This document shows positions 18,754-31,471 of a stretch of DNA of 43,794 nucleotides, piece after piece. A program made the translations under genes and the position numbers. The stretch's first letter is position 1. Every line of letters begins with the position of its first letter. Source of the DNA: Treponema sp. GTDB taxonomy: Bacteria; Spirochaetota; Spirochaetia; Treponematales; Breznakiellaceae. Below the pieces are notes generated by a model. That model searched no databases, was not told the origin of the DNA, and was given only the letters and a program-made list of their open reading frames with translations. The stretch is from positions 1-43,794 of the forward strand of contig JAIRPG010000058.1 of assembly GCA_031257105.1 (NCBI GenBank), in the 5' to 3' direction.

Positions 18754-20757
18754 ATGAGATCCGTTTTGATGAAATTTAAAGACCTGCTGTTTCCCCGGCG
18801 GCGGGGAATTATTGTACTGCCGCTTTCCAAATCGCTCCCAATGATAGGCGCCTACACCCTTCAGAAGATCCGGCCCCAGTTCAGAGCGGTACTTATGGTA
18901 AGCGTTTACCTGGCGGCAGCTCAGTTCTTTGTACTCAGAGCGCCTTTGCGGGACGCCATTTCTATTGTTACGGGAGTCGGCGCGGCAATACTGGGACTAT
19001 CTTTTTTTCTTGAAGGACTTTTCCTAGGAATCATGCCTCTGGGCGAGCAGTGTGGAATGCGTTTGCCGTCAAAGATCGGCGCGGCAGGGCTTACGGTTTT
19101 TTCTATCATAGTAGGGATCACCGCAACCCTAGCGGAACCCGCCATCGCCATACTCAGACAGCAGGGAAGCGTGATTCCTGCCTGGAACGCACCGCTCCTT
19201 TACCTTCTGCTAAACCGGGGTACTTCCTGGCTGGTAGCGGCCATCGCGGCGGGGGTAGGGCTTTCGGTGGTGTTGGGGGTTTACCGCTTTATGTTCAACT
19301 GGCCTTTCAAGCCGCCGGTGTTTATTATCATTCCTATCTTGGTTCTGGCAAGCTGTATCTTTGATGAATACGCCGTACTCCGTCCTGTAGTGAACCTTGC
19401 CTGGGATGCTGGCGGCGCGGCTACCGGGGCGGTGACAGTGCCTATCATCCTTGCCTTGGGGCTGGGGGTGTCAAAAACCGGTGGAAACTGTTCCGGCGGT
19501 TCGGGACTGGGACTGGTTACTCTGGCTTCGGCTCTGCCGGTGCTGACCGTTCTGGTTCTCGCGGCGCTGATCTCCCCTAGAGTACCTGCGCCATCCGATG
19601 CGGCAGTTTTTTTCTCGGCGCAGCAAGAACGGCGGGAAAAGGCGCTCTTTGTGGCGGGCAGCGCGGAGGAATTGATCAAAATGGCGGAGGATGCCGTGCA
19701 AAGAGGCGATCTTTCCCAAGACGCCCTTCGTTCTTGTTTTCCAGATGAGGCACAGAACCGAGAAAACAAGAACAACGCAAGGGGCGCCGGCATTTCGGAA
19801 TTTTCTTCCCAGGCATTGTTAGATTTCTTGAAATCCGCACTATTAGCGGTGTTGCCTTTAGCCCTGGTGCTGATCTTTGCCATCACCTTGGTTGCCCATG
19901 ATCGTATCCGCAATCCCGATGTGGCTGTACTGGGCATCATTTTTGCCGCTTTCGGTATGTTCGCCCTCAATGTGGGGATGACCGGCGGTATTACGGCCAT
20001 AAGTTCCCAAACCGGTGTTTCCCTTACCCGTACCTACACGGAAACGCTTCTTACAGAAAAAGCGATTGTAGTACATGGTGTTGACGCAAGCTCTATCTTT
20101 ACCGTACCAGGAAAAGCCGGGCCCGAACCGTTCATCTGGATACCCGGCGAAAAAGGGCCGACGCCAGAAAAGTTTTTCAACGAAAACCTTACAGATGGTG
20201 TGTACACCCATATTCCGGTAGAGACTCCCGTGTTTTCGAACTTTGGTAGGCTGGGGGGCTACCTTGCGGTATTGATCTTTGTGTTCTTTTTGGGCTTCCT
20301 AGCCATTTTCGCCGAACCCGCCCTGGCGGCTACTGCCGTCACCGTAGAAGAAATGACCACCGGTACATTCAAACGCTCAAAGCTTGTCTTGATAGCCGCC
20401 GCCGGCGTTGGGATCGGTATGGCCATCGGTTTTGCCAGGGTACTTTTCAGCAATATGCTGCCTTCGGGAGGGATTCACCTTTCGTGGATACTGGCCCCCA
20501 GCTATGCCCTGGCCCTGATCCTAACCGCCTTTGCGCCGGATGACTTTTCTTCAATAGCTTGGGATGTGGCCGGCATTGCTACAGGCCCTATCACCGTACC
20601 CATCATCATCACGACAGGGCTGGGGCTTGGCGCGGATTCACTCAGGGCGGATGGGGCTTTCGGCATTGTGGCGACCGCGAGTGTAATCCCAATTATCGCT
20701 ATCCTTGTGTCGGGTATCCTAGACAAGATACATTCCAAGCGTACATTAGAAGAATAG
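18754..20757 (+). CDS. DUF1538-family membrane protein with two internal repeats and extra soluble insertions
   Basis: WDAGGAATGAVTVPIILALGLGVSKT and WDVAGIATGPITVPIIITTGLGLGADS. TLAEPAIAILRQQ and IFAEPALAATAVTV. Confidence 0.85.
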   Translation: MRSVLMKFKDLLFPRRRGIIVLPLSKSLPMIGAYTLQKIRPQFRAVLMVSVYLAAAQFFVLRAPLRDAISIVTGVGAAILGLSFFLEGLFLGIMPLGEQCGMRLPSKIGAAGLTVFSIIVGITATLAEPAIAILRQQGSVIPAWNAPLLYLLLNRGTSWLVAAIAAGVGLSVVLGVYRFMFNWPFKPPVFIIIPILVLASCIFDEYAVLRPVVNLAWDAGGAATGAVTVPIILALGLGVSKTGGNCSGGSGLGLVTLASALPVLTVLVLAALISPRVPAPSDAAVFFSAQQERREKALFVAGSAEELIKMAEDAVQRGDLSQDALRSCFPDEAQNRENKNNARGAGISEFSSQALLDFLKSALLAVLPLALVLIFAITLVAHDRIRNPDVAVLGIIFAAFGMFALNVGMTGGITAISSQTGVSLTRTYTETLLTEKAIVVHGVDASSIFTVPGKAGPEPFIWIPGEKGPTPEKFFNENLTDGVYTHIPVETPVFSNFGRLGGYLAVLIFVFFLGFLAIFAEPALAATAVTVEEMTTGTFKRSKLVLIAAAGVGIGMAIGFARVLFSNMLPSGGIHLSWILAPSYALALILTAFAPDDFSSIAWDVAGIATGPITVPIIITTGLGLGADSLRADGAFGIVATASVIPIIAILVSGILDKIHSKRTLEE

Positions 20758-20765
20758 GGATTACT

Positions 20766-21908
20766 ATGCTTGCCGATATTTCTTGCATTATCTGTGTAGC
20801 TGACGTGAATATTACGGAACTGTTAGACGATGCGCTTACCGATCTGGCTATACCGGAAGTCTTCGTACAGCGGACTAAACAGATGTCTCTCGTCGATAAG
20901 CGGGGTATTCTGGGGTTGAGGCCAACAACGAAGCTTGATGAGAGTAGGGCGTTGGCATATCGCTTCTACGTTCCCTCCAAGTTCGAGCAGGGGGTAATGC
21001 ATCGTATTGCCGAAGCGACGGATTTACGCATGGGCGGACGGGGATGTATCTTCGCCCAGCGTATCTCTCTGAAAAGGGGGATGCCTCTTGTGTTTAACGA
21101 AGAAAAACTAGAGGCTCTCTGTGGTTCGGACAACAAACCACCGCCAGCAAATTATGTCCTTATCTGTTGTACCGTGCCACGAGGAGTAGGAGACTCCCTT
21201 TCCGCCGCAGTGCTTGAACTAGGTGTTTGTGTACCGATTGTCTCTTTCGGTGCGGGAATGGGACTTAGGGATAAACTAGGGCTTCTACGGATAACCATTC
21301 CGGTTGATAAAGAGATCCTCTGGTTTTTGGTACCCCGATCCGATGCGGAACTAGTTGAAAAAACCCTTATTCCCAGGGCGCATCTGGATGTTCCAGGGCA
21401 TGGTTTCTTGTACAAGATATTCGTCCACGCCCCAGTAGTAAACCTTAGGGTAAGGCAAGGTAGAAGGGTACACGCTGCAACTATGGAGCAGGTCATCGCC
21501 GCCTTGGATGAGGTGCAGGGCTCCAGCGACTGGCGGCGGATCGGCACAAAGAAGCGCGAGTCTTCCGGCGCCGGAAAAAATAAAACCGAAAGCGAGAAAG
21601 GTCTCTTCTTTATCGGTGAAGATGATGAGGTTGACCTATTCAGACGGACGGCTATGGAACACGGCGCGAGGGGGGCTACGCTTAATCATCTGGAAATGCA
21701 CTCTTACAGCGCCCGTGCTCAAGGTCAGACCAATGAATCACATTCCCGTGAATTCTGTGACATTATCATCTCTGCGGCTTTGGAAGAAGACATTTTAGCG
21801 CATATTGATAAAAGTGGACTTTTTGATAGTCAGCGGTCTTGTATCTTGAAGCTGGTTTCCGTAGAAATGCCGGTAACCTTCCGCCATCTGCAGGGCGGCG
21901 GAGTATAA
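20766..21908 (+). CDS. PII-like signalling protein with about three PII-like units
   Basis: Unit 1 CIICVADVNITELLDDAL...; unit 2 YVLICCTVPRGVGDSLSAAVLELGV...; unit 3 GLFFIGEDDEVDLFRRTAMEHGARGATLNHLEMHSYS. Start placed at the ATG 9 bp after the DUF1538 stop; the track ORF starts earlier. Confidence 0.65.
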   Translation: MLADISCIICVADVNITELLDDALTDLAIPEVFVQRTKQMSLVDKRGILGLRPTTKLDESRALAYRFYVPSKFEQGVMHRIAEATDLRMGGRGCIFAQRISLKRGMPLVFNEEKLEALCGSDNKPPPANYVLICCTVPRGVGDSLSAAVLELGVCVPIVSFGAGMGLRDKLGLLRITIPVDKEILWFLVPRSDAELVEKTLIPRAHLDVPGHGFLYKIFVHAPVVNLRVRQGRRVHAATMEQVIAALDEVQGSSDWRRIGTKKRESSGAGKNKTESEKGLFFIGEDDEVDLFRRTAMEHGARGATLNHLEMHSYSARAQGQTNESHSREFCDIIISAALEEDILAHIDKSGLFDSQRSCILKLVSVEMPVTFRHLQGGGV

Positions 21909-21975
21909 ACATCAAGTCAGCAATACTTGCTCATATTATATGATATTAGTATACTATGATTACTAGGAGATATTT

Positions 21976-22200
21976 ATGTTTGAAGAACAAGTAAAAGCCG
22001 CTCTAGATAATGTCAGACCCTCATTGCAAGCAGATGGAGGGGATGTAGAATTCGTATCCGTAACTGATGATGGTACAGTATCAGTAAAACTAACCGGCGC
22101 ATGTGGAGGATGTCCTATGGCGCAAATGACCTTAAAAATGGGCATCGAAAACTACCTGAAAAAGGAAGTACCTCAAGTTACCTCCGTTATTGGTGTATAA
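21976..22200 (+). CDS. NifU C-terminal-domain Fe-S scaffold-like protein
   Basis: VRPSLQADGGDVEFVSVTDDGTVSVKLTGACGGCPMAQMTLKMGIE with CxxC. Confidence 0.92.
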   Translation: MFEEQVKAALDNVRPSLQADGGDVEFVSVTDDGTVSVKLTGACGGCPMAQMTLKMGIENYLKKEVPQVTSVIGV

Positions 22201-23989
22201 GCAATTCCTCCCCGTAAACTATCAGGATTTAGCGATACGGGGTTGGGATGCATGTGATTTTATCTTTGTATCCGGCGATGCATACGTTGATCATCCTTCA
22301 TTTGCAGCTGCGGTAATCTGTCGTGTACTGGAAGATGCAAACTATCGGGTAGGAATTATAGCCCAACCGGACTGGAAAAATCCTGCTTCTTACACGGCAT
22401 TAGGTCGTCCCCGATTAGGGTTTCTTGTCGGCGCGGGAAACATGGATTCCATGGTAGCCCATTATACTGCCGCTAAGAAACCCCGTTCAGAAGATGCTTA
22501 CTCTCCAGGTGGTAAAGCGGGATTTCGGCCAGACCGGGCGCTTATTGTCTATACTTCTGGAATCCGGTCAATCTATAAAAACATACCGGTAATCATAGGC
22601 GGCATTGAAGCGAGTCTTCGTTGTTTAGCCCACTATGACTACTGGTCTGATACAGTACGGCGATCCATTCTCCTAGACTCCAAGGCGGATATACTGGTGT
22701 ATGGTATGGGAGAGAAAGCTATCCTGGAGATATGCCATCGTTTAAAAGAAGGCGAGCCTATCAGTGCCATTCGTAATGTACCGGGAACCTGTGTAACCGC
22801 TAAAAAACCTCCGGAAAATTCTGATTATTCTAGGCTTCCTGATTACGATGCCGTAAAAGGGGAAGATTTTTCTTCTCTAAAGGCATACGCCCAGCACTTC
22901 ATGATCCAAAAAATGAATGCTGATCCTCAAAGCGCCATTTCCCTTGTTGAAAAAACTGATAACATACGCTGGGTAATACGGAATCCACCAGCCTATCCCC
23001 TTTCAACTTCGGAACTAGATAGGATATATGAGCTTCCCTTTACCCGGCAGGCTCACCCTATGTACAATGCAGCGGGTAGTATACCAGCCTTGACGGAAAC
23101 AATATTTTCCCTGGTATCCAGCCGAGGTTGCTTTGGAGGATGTTCCTTCTGCGCCATAACCTTTCATCAAGGCAGGGCAGTAAGTTCCCGAAGCAAATCA
23201 AGCCTTTTACGAGAAGCAAACATTCTGTCCACAATGCCGGGCTTTAAGGGTTATATTCACGATGTAGGAGGACCTACCGCTAACTTTTACGGTTCCGGCT
23301 GCGACCGCCATTCACGGGGGAGTTTTTGTCCTGACCGGGAATGTCTTTACCCTGAACCATGTCCTCGAATCAACCCGGATCATGGCCCATATCTGAGCGT
23401 CTTGGAATCATTGCGTACTTTAGGGAAAGGTATCAAGAAAGTCTTTATCCGCTCAGGGATACGATTTGATTATCCATACTTAGATAAAAAAAACGGCAAA
23501 CGTTTTCTAGAAATTCTCTGTAGGTATCACGTCAGCGGCCAACTCAAAGTCGCGCCGGAACACTGTTCTGAAGCAGTACTGGCTGTCATGGGTAAAGGCG
23601 ATCCTAAAGGTTATGAACGCTTTAAGAAGGACTATGCTATAATCAACCGTTCCTTATGCCTTAAACAGTACTTAATTCCTTATTTTATTTCGAGTCATCC
23701 AGGTTCAACTTTAGAAGATGCTATAGAACTTGCTCTCTACCTTAAAAAAAATCACTTTATACCCGATCAAGTTCAAGATTTTTATCCGACTCCGGGAACA
23801 CTTTCAACCGTAATGTACCGAACAGGCATAGATCCTCGTACCATGGAACCTATCTATGTTCCCAAGGGAGCGCATGAAAAACGGCTGCAACGGGCGCTTT
23901 TACAGTTTACCCACCGGGAATTTCGATCTCTGGTAAAAGAGGCTCTGCACAAAGCAGGCCGAGAAGATCTAATAAAATATCTGTTATAA
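22190..23989 (+). CDS. YgiQ-family (UPF0313) radical SAM protein
   Basis: Radical SAM cysteine motif GCFGGCSFCAI. Family features GGIEASLRCLAHYDYWSDTVRRSIL and HDVGGPTANFYGSGC. Confidence 0.93.
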   Translation: MVYKQFLPVNYQDLAIRGWDACDFIFVSGDAYVDHPSFAAAVICRVLEDANYRVGIIAQPDWKNPASYTALGRPRLGFLVGAGNMDSMVAHYTAAKKPRSEDAYSPGGKAGFRPDRALIVYTSGIRSIYKNIPVIIGGIEASLRCLAHYDYWSDTVRRSILLDSKADILVYGMGEKAILEICHRLKEGEPISAIRNVPGTCVTAKKPPENSDYSRLPDYDAVKGEDFSSLKAYAQHFMIQKMNADPQSAISLVEKTDNIRWVIRNPPAYPLSTSELDRIYELPFTRQAHPMYNAAGSIPALTETIFSLVSSRGCFGGCSFCAITFHQGRAVSSRSKSSLLREANILSTMPGFKGYIHDVGGPTANFYGSGCDRHSRGSFCPDRECLYPEPCPRINPDHGPYLSVLESLRTLGKGIKKVFIRSGIRFDYPYLDKKNGKRFLEILCRYHVSGQLKVAPEHCSEAVLAVMGKGDPKGYERFKKDYAIINRSLCLKQYLIPYFISSHPGSTLEDAIELALYLKKNHFIPDQVQDFYPTPGTLSTVMYRTGIDPRTMEPIYVPKGAHEKRLQRALLQFTHREFRSLVKEALHKAGREDLIKYLL

Positions 23990-24022
23990 TCTTTCTCCTA
24001 TCAATTCCCCCTCGCCACGAAT

Positions 24023-24061
24023 AAAAAACCGCAACCGGGAGGAGGAAAACCGGCTGCGGTT
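24023..24061 (-). terminator. Rho-independent terminator downstream of the DUF721/dnaN-side operon
   Basis: Minus strand: AACCGCAGCCGG - loop - CCGGTTGCGGTT followed by a T run (TTTTTTAT). Confidence 0.8.
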
Positions 24062-24144
24062 ATAGAAGATAATCCCTTTTTAAAGAAAACATCTTACAGA
24101 CCAAATAGTTACATTAGAGCTATCCAGAACCCGGTTGATTCCGG

Positions 24145-24654
24145 TCAGTTATCTTTTATGGCGATGCTTTTTTCCAACCTCATAAGGGTCTCTTTGAATT
24201 CAGAATCTTTAATACTTTCGTAGAGGTTTTTCTCAGAAATAATCTCTTCATCTTGAATATCAACCGGTATATCCTCCGTAGGTTGTTGAGCCGGTTCAAA
24301 GCTTTGACTTCTGTCAATTTCTGTACTTTCCCTTTCATGAGACACGAGAACCCCTGAATTCCGGCTTAAACGAAAAGAAATACCGGTTATAGAAAGATCA
24401 GGAAACCTCCGGCGAACTGCATTGAGAAGCGTCCGCTGTCTCATCTGGAGGATCTGTATCCAACCGGGATGATCCGCTTCAATAAGAAGTATTGACCGTT
24501 CTAATTCAACAATACACGAATGAGCGCCAATCTGATCCCCGGCTATGAACTTCCACGAAGAAAACAGATCATGATAACCCTTGGCTTTTTTAAGAACCTC
24601 TTCATTAAAAAAAACTGAAAGAAGTTCCCCTGCTCGTTTCATTTTGATAGACAT
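24145..24654 (-). CDS. DUF721 / DciA-like protein
   Basis: Small protein directly after recF: LSVFFNEEVLKKAKGYHDLFSSWKFIAGDQIGAHSCIVELERSILLIEADHPGWIQILQMRQRTLLNAVRRRFP. Confidence 0.8.
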   Translation of the reverse strand: MSIKMKRAGELLSVFFNEEVLKKAKGYHDLFSSWKFIAGDQIGAHSCIVELERSILLIEADHPGWIQILQMRQRTLLNAVRRRFPDLSITGISFRLSRNSGVLVSHERESTEIDRSQSFEPAQQPTEDIPVDIQDEEIISEKNLYESIKDSEFKETLMRLEKSIAIKDN

Positions 24655-25712
24655 CCTGCCGTTACATTATAAACCATAGAATCATATCCATAATACCGGT
24701 CTATCTGTTCTTCAGGCAAAAAAGTATAAAAAGCTTGATCATAAACAGGCATCATAGCCAAAAAATTTCGCCGTTTTTCAGGATCTAACTCTAAAAGAAC
24801 ATCATCAAGAAGAAGTACCGGACTTTGACCAGTTATTTGAAAGAACCGCTGAGCCTGGGCAGTCCTCAAAAGGAGAGCTAAGAGTCTCCTTTGTCCGGTA
24901 GACGCTTTAGAAGCAAACTCAATCCCTTTACAAGTAAAGATATACCTATCTCTATGTGGCCCTGAAAGGGTAGAACCAAAAGCTATGTCTCCTTCCCGAT
25001 GCTCAGCCAGGTAGATTAGTATCTTCTCCAAAAGCCGTTCCTTCCAAGATGGAGCATAACGTATCCCTATTCCATCAATACCTGAAATCTCTCTATACAG
25101 ACAGCCAAAAGTAACGGAAAAATCCTTAACCGCTTCTTCCCTTTTTTCCATCAGTTTTATGCCATAATCGGCTATTTGAGGATCTAAAGCGTCCAGAAGA
25201 TCCCCACTACTACGGCCTTCTCTGAGGATCGTATTACGGATCTTTAGCACTTTCCGGTATTTTCGCAAATCATCCAGGTATACCTGATCATAAAGACTCT
25301 GACTTTGATCAAAAAACCAACGCCGTCGCTCAGGGCTTCCCGCGACAAATTCCATATCTTCATGGCAAAATACAATACAAGGAGCCGCTTTCAAAAGTTC
25401 TTTGCGATCTTCTACTCTTTTTCCATCTATCTCTACGGATTTCCGGCCATTTTCCAGTTTAATCAATACTTGATCATACGGTGAATTTACAAGTTTCACC
25501 GCCGCCGCACAGTTTTTTTCTCCATTCCTAACGAGATCAACATCCCGAACCCCCCTAAAAGAGGAAGCATAGGAACAAAAATATAATGCTTCCAGAAAAT
25601 TTGTCTTACCTTGCCCATTCTCTCCTACGAGAAAGACATCCTTTGCCTGGATACTTACTTCAGCGTCGATAAGATTTCTAAAAGCGATGGTACGCAGCGT
25701 TTCAAAAACCAA
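24639..25712 (-). CDS. recF: DNA replication and repair protein RecF
   Basis: Walker A GENGQGKTNFLEALYF, STGQRRLLALLLRTAQ, PVLLLDDVLLELDPEKRRNFL. TTG start. Confidence 0.95.
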   Translation of the reverse strand: MVFETLRTIAFRNLIDAEVSIQAKDVFLVGENGQGKTNFLEALYFCSYASSFRGVRDVDLVRNGEKNCAAAVKLVNSPYDQVLIKLENGRKSVEIDGKRVEDRKELLKAAPCIVFCHEDMEFVAGSPERRRWFFDQSQSLYDQVYLDDLRKYRKVLKIRNTILREGRSSGDLLDALDPQIADYGIKLMEKREEAVKDFSVTFGCLYREISGIDGIGIRYAPSWKERLLEKILIYLAEHREGDIAFGSTLSGPHRDRYIFTCKGIEFASKASTGQRRLLALLLRTAQAQRFFQITGQSPVLLLDDVLLELDPEKRRNFLAMMPVYDQAFYTFLPEEQIDRYYGYDSMVYNVTAGCLSK

Positions 25713-25717
25713 GATCC

Positions 25718-26821
25718 TTAATCAACCTGCATAGGCATAATGATATGAAAAAAGTTCTTTTCCGGTATTGGTCGTATGGTTATGGCTTTACTTACGTCAG
25801 AGAAGTGAATACTAACCTCATCTTCTGTCATAACCTTAAAGGGTTCCTCGATATACCGGTAATTAAGCGCAATAGAAACCTCTTCCCCCTCATATCGACA
25901 AGGAATCTCTTCTTTAGCGACTCCAATCTCGCTTTCTTCTGAAGAAATCGAGATACCTTCAGCGGAAACTCCCATGTATATCCGCCGGGATTTTTGCTCT
26001 ACCAACAGCGAAACCCTTCGCAGAGCATCTAACATTTCAAGCCGGTTTAATGAGAAAGAATGTGTCTGATTCTCAGGTATTACACGGCGATAGTTGGGAA
26101 ACTGGCCTTCGATGAGTACTGACGATAGCTGATAAGAACCAAATTTTACAAATATGGTTTTATCGGTAATAGACAGAGAGATTAACCCTTCATCTCCAGC
26201 TCTTTTTTGGATAATATTAAGGATCTTTGGAGGAATTATGACACCCGTAAAATCTTTTATCTCGTCTCCTGTTTCTTTGTAGACATACGCAAGCCTTCTA
26301 CCATCAGTACCAACCATAATCAGCTTATTTTCCTGTTTTTCACAGCTAACACCATTCATAAAATACCTTGTTTCATCATCAGAAACAGCAAAAACGGTCT
26401 GTTGTATCATATCTTTGAATTCTTTTACCGGTAATTCAAAGAATTTTTCATCAGATGGAACGGGAAATTCAGGAAATTTATCAGAAGCGATGCTTTTCAA
26501 CTGAAATTTTACCTTTTTATTTACCGGTTTTATAGTTATTTTCATCTCACTCTGATCAAATTCTAACTCACCATCAGGGATTGAATTGAGAATTCCAAGA
26601 AATTTATCACCAAATACTGTAGTTGAACCTGCTTCAAGTACGGTAACCGGTACTTTTGTTTCAAAATTTACCTTTATGTCGGTAGATTTTATGATGAGCG
26701 CATCATTCTCTGCCTCAAGGTATATATTCGACAGTATAGATATTGCATTCTTAGAAGCAATAATCTCCTGAGCTATGGCGATTTCTTTGAGCAGAACACT
26801 CCGTTCACAGGTAAATTTCAT
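25718..26821 (-). CDS. dnaN: DNA polymerase III beta sliding clamp
   Basis: MKFTCERSVLLKEIAIAQEIIASKNAISILSNIYLEA...MNGVSCEKQENKLIMVGTDGRRLAY...; position between dnaA and recF. Confidence 0.96.
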   Translation of the reverse strand: MKFTCERSVLLKEIAIAQEIIASKNAISILSNIYLEAENDALIIKSTDIKVNFETKVPVTVLEAGSTTVFGDKFLGILNSIPDGELEFDQSEMKITIKPVNKKVKFQLKSIASDKFPEFPVPSDEKFFELPVKEFKDMIQQTVFAVSDDETRYFMNGVSCEKQENKLIMVGTDGRRLAYVYKETGDEIKDFTGVIIPPKILNIIQKRAGDEGLISLSITDKTIFVKFGSYQLSSVLIEGQFPNYRRVIPENQTHSFSLNRLEMLDALRRVSLLVEQKSRRIYMGVSAEGISISSEESEIGVAKEEIPCRYEGEEVSIALNYRYIEEPFKVMTEDEVSIHFSDVSKAITIRPIPEKNFFHIIMPMQVD

Positions 26822-26995
26822 ATCTTCGAGCTCCTTCTTCTCTCTCTTTATATATATAATGAATTAGTAATAGTTATAATAGGGTCGCCTTATATGAGGA
26901 AAACCCAGCTAATTCATTATACCACATATAATTATACTTTTAACATACCAAGGATAAGTTTTCCTAAGGTATCCCCATATTCACAATAGCTGTAA

Positions 26996-27004
26996 TTATG
27001 CACA
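26996..27004 (+). promoter_or_regulatory. DnaA-box-like 9-mer TTATGCACA in dnaA-dnaN spacer
   Basis: Matches the relaxed consensus TTATNCACA. Confidence 0.5.
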
Positions 27005-27031
27005 ACCTGTTCATAAAATACTAATACCTTA

Positions 27032-28417
27032 TCATAATTTTGAACCTGCTTCCCGTATGGTTCGCTTAAGCGTCTCAATAGTAGGTTCCATAGTTGAATC
27101 CGTACGGATACGTTCATCTATCCTTGAAATAGCGTGGATGACGGTAGAATAGTCCCGGTTAAACGTCTGACCTATTTCTGTAAGAGTATCTTCGGTGATT
27201 TCCCGCGCTATATACATAGCTAATTGACGAGCCAGAACGATAGATTGACCTCGTTTTGGCCCCTTTAAGTCGCTGTATGAAAGGTTAAAGTATTCGGCAA
27301 TTACCCTCATAATGGTTTCTGTGCTTATGTTAAACTGTTTTGGAGAGGAAAATACATCTTTGAGCTGCTGCTGAGCGATGTCCAAGGTTATGGGTTTTCC
27401 TAAAAGTTCCGCATAGGCGATAAGTTTTGTTAAAGCAGCTTCAAGATCCCGTATATTAGTGGAAATGTTCTTGCTTACAAGGTTGATAACTTCATCAGGG
27501 ATGGTTATATGCCGTTCTTCCATCTTTTTTTTCAGAATTGCACAACGAGTTTCGTACTTGGGAGGTTGTAGATCAACATTAAGCCCTCGTTCAAACCGGG
27601 TGCGGAGTCGGTCGGTGATCTGCTTTAGTTCTGATACAGGCCGGTCACACGTAAAAACGATCTGCTTCTTGGCGTCATATAAGGCGTCAAAGGTATAGAA
27701 AAGTTCTTCTTGAGTTTGTGTTTTTCCTTGAAGAAAGTGAATATCATCGATTAAAAGTACGTCTGTATGCCGGTATTTGTTCTTAAAGGCCGACATACGA
27801 TCTTCCTTTACTTCACGGATAAACTCATTGGTAAAATTTTCTGCCGTAATGTATATAATTTTACTTTCTGACTTATCGTGTATTAGATTTCCTATAGACT
27901 GCATCAAGTGAGTTTTTCCTAATCCGACGCCGCCATAGATAAGTAAAGGGTTGTAAGTATTTCCTGGGTTTAAGGCTATAGCTTTAGCCGCGTTAGCCGC
28001 GAAGCTGTTGTTGTCTCCAATAACGTATTTATCAAAGGTATAGTCTCTATTTAATTGACTATGAGGGGCTTTTTCCTTAATAATAGCGATTTGATTTGTT
28101 ATAGAACTTGTTTTTATGGTTTTTTCATTGACTTTTTCATCTTTATTAATATTTCTAGCCCTTTCCCGCGGCTTTATTTCAAACAAAAGAGATACATTCT
28201 TTCCTGTTAGATCTCTTATCTTCGTCTCTATATAGTTCTGATACCGCTGTTTTACCTGGTCTCGGTAAAAAGCGGAGGGTACAGTGACGGTTATGACATC
28301 ATCTACGGCTCTTAAATACTCTATATCGAACCACATGGCAAATTCCGGCTCATCTTTTTCGCCGCGAATGAGACTCAATGCCTCCTGCCAAAATACTTCG
28401 TAGTCTTGCTCTGCCAT
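27032..28417 (-). CDS. dnaA: Chromosomal replication initiator protein DnaA
   Basis: Walker A YGGVGLGKTHLMQSIGN, LLIDDIHFLQGKTQTQEELF, C-terminal domain IGQTFNRDYSTVIHAISRI. ATG at 28417 preferred over the TTG at 28423. Confidence 0.97.
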   Translation of the reverse strand: MAEQDYEVFWQEALSLIRGEKDEPEFAMWFDIEYLRAVDDVITVTVPSAFYRDQVKQRYQNYIETKIRDLTGKNVSLLFEIKPRERARNINKDEKVNEKTIKTSSITNQIAIIKEKAPHSQLNRDYTFDKYVIGDNNSFAANAAKAIALNPGNTYNPLLIYGGVGLGKTHLMQSIGNLIHDKSESKIIYITAENFTNEFIREVKEDRMSAFKNKYRHTDVLLIDDIHFLQGKTQTQEELFYTFDALYDAKKQIVFTCDRPVSELKQITDRLRTRFERGLNVDLQPPKYETRCAILKKKMEERHITIPDEVINLVSKNISTNIRDLEAALTKLIAYAELLGKPITLDIAQQQLKDVFSSPKQFNISTETIMRVIAEYFNLSYSDLKGPKRGQSIVLARQLAMYIAREITEDTLTEIGQTFNRDYSTVIHAISRIDERIRTDSTMEPTIETLKRTIREAGSKL

Positions 28418-28423
28418 GTACAA

Positions 28424-31457
<3,034 letters not shown>

Positions 31458-31471
31458 AACAAAAAGCTCTG

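Noticed and set aside
26932-27117. 61-aa minus-strand ORF overlapping the dnaA 3' end
   Set aside because: Out-of-frame tail of dnaA plus spacer; no domain.
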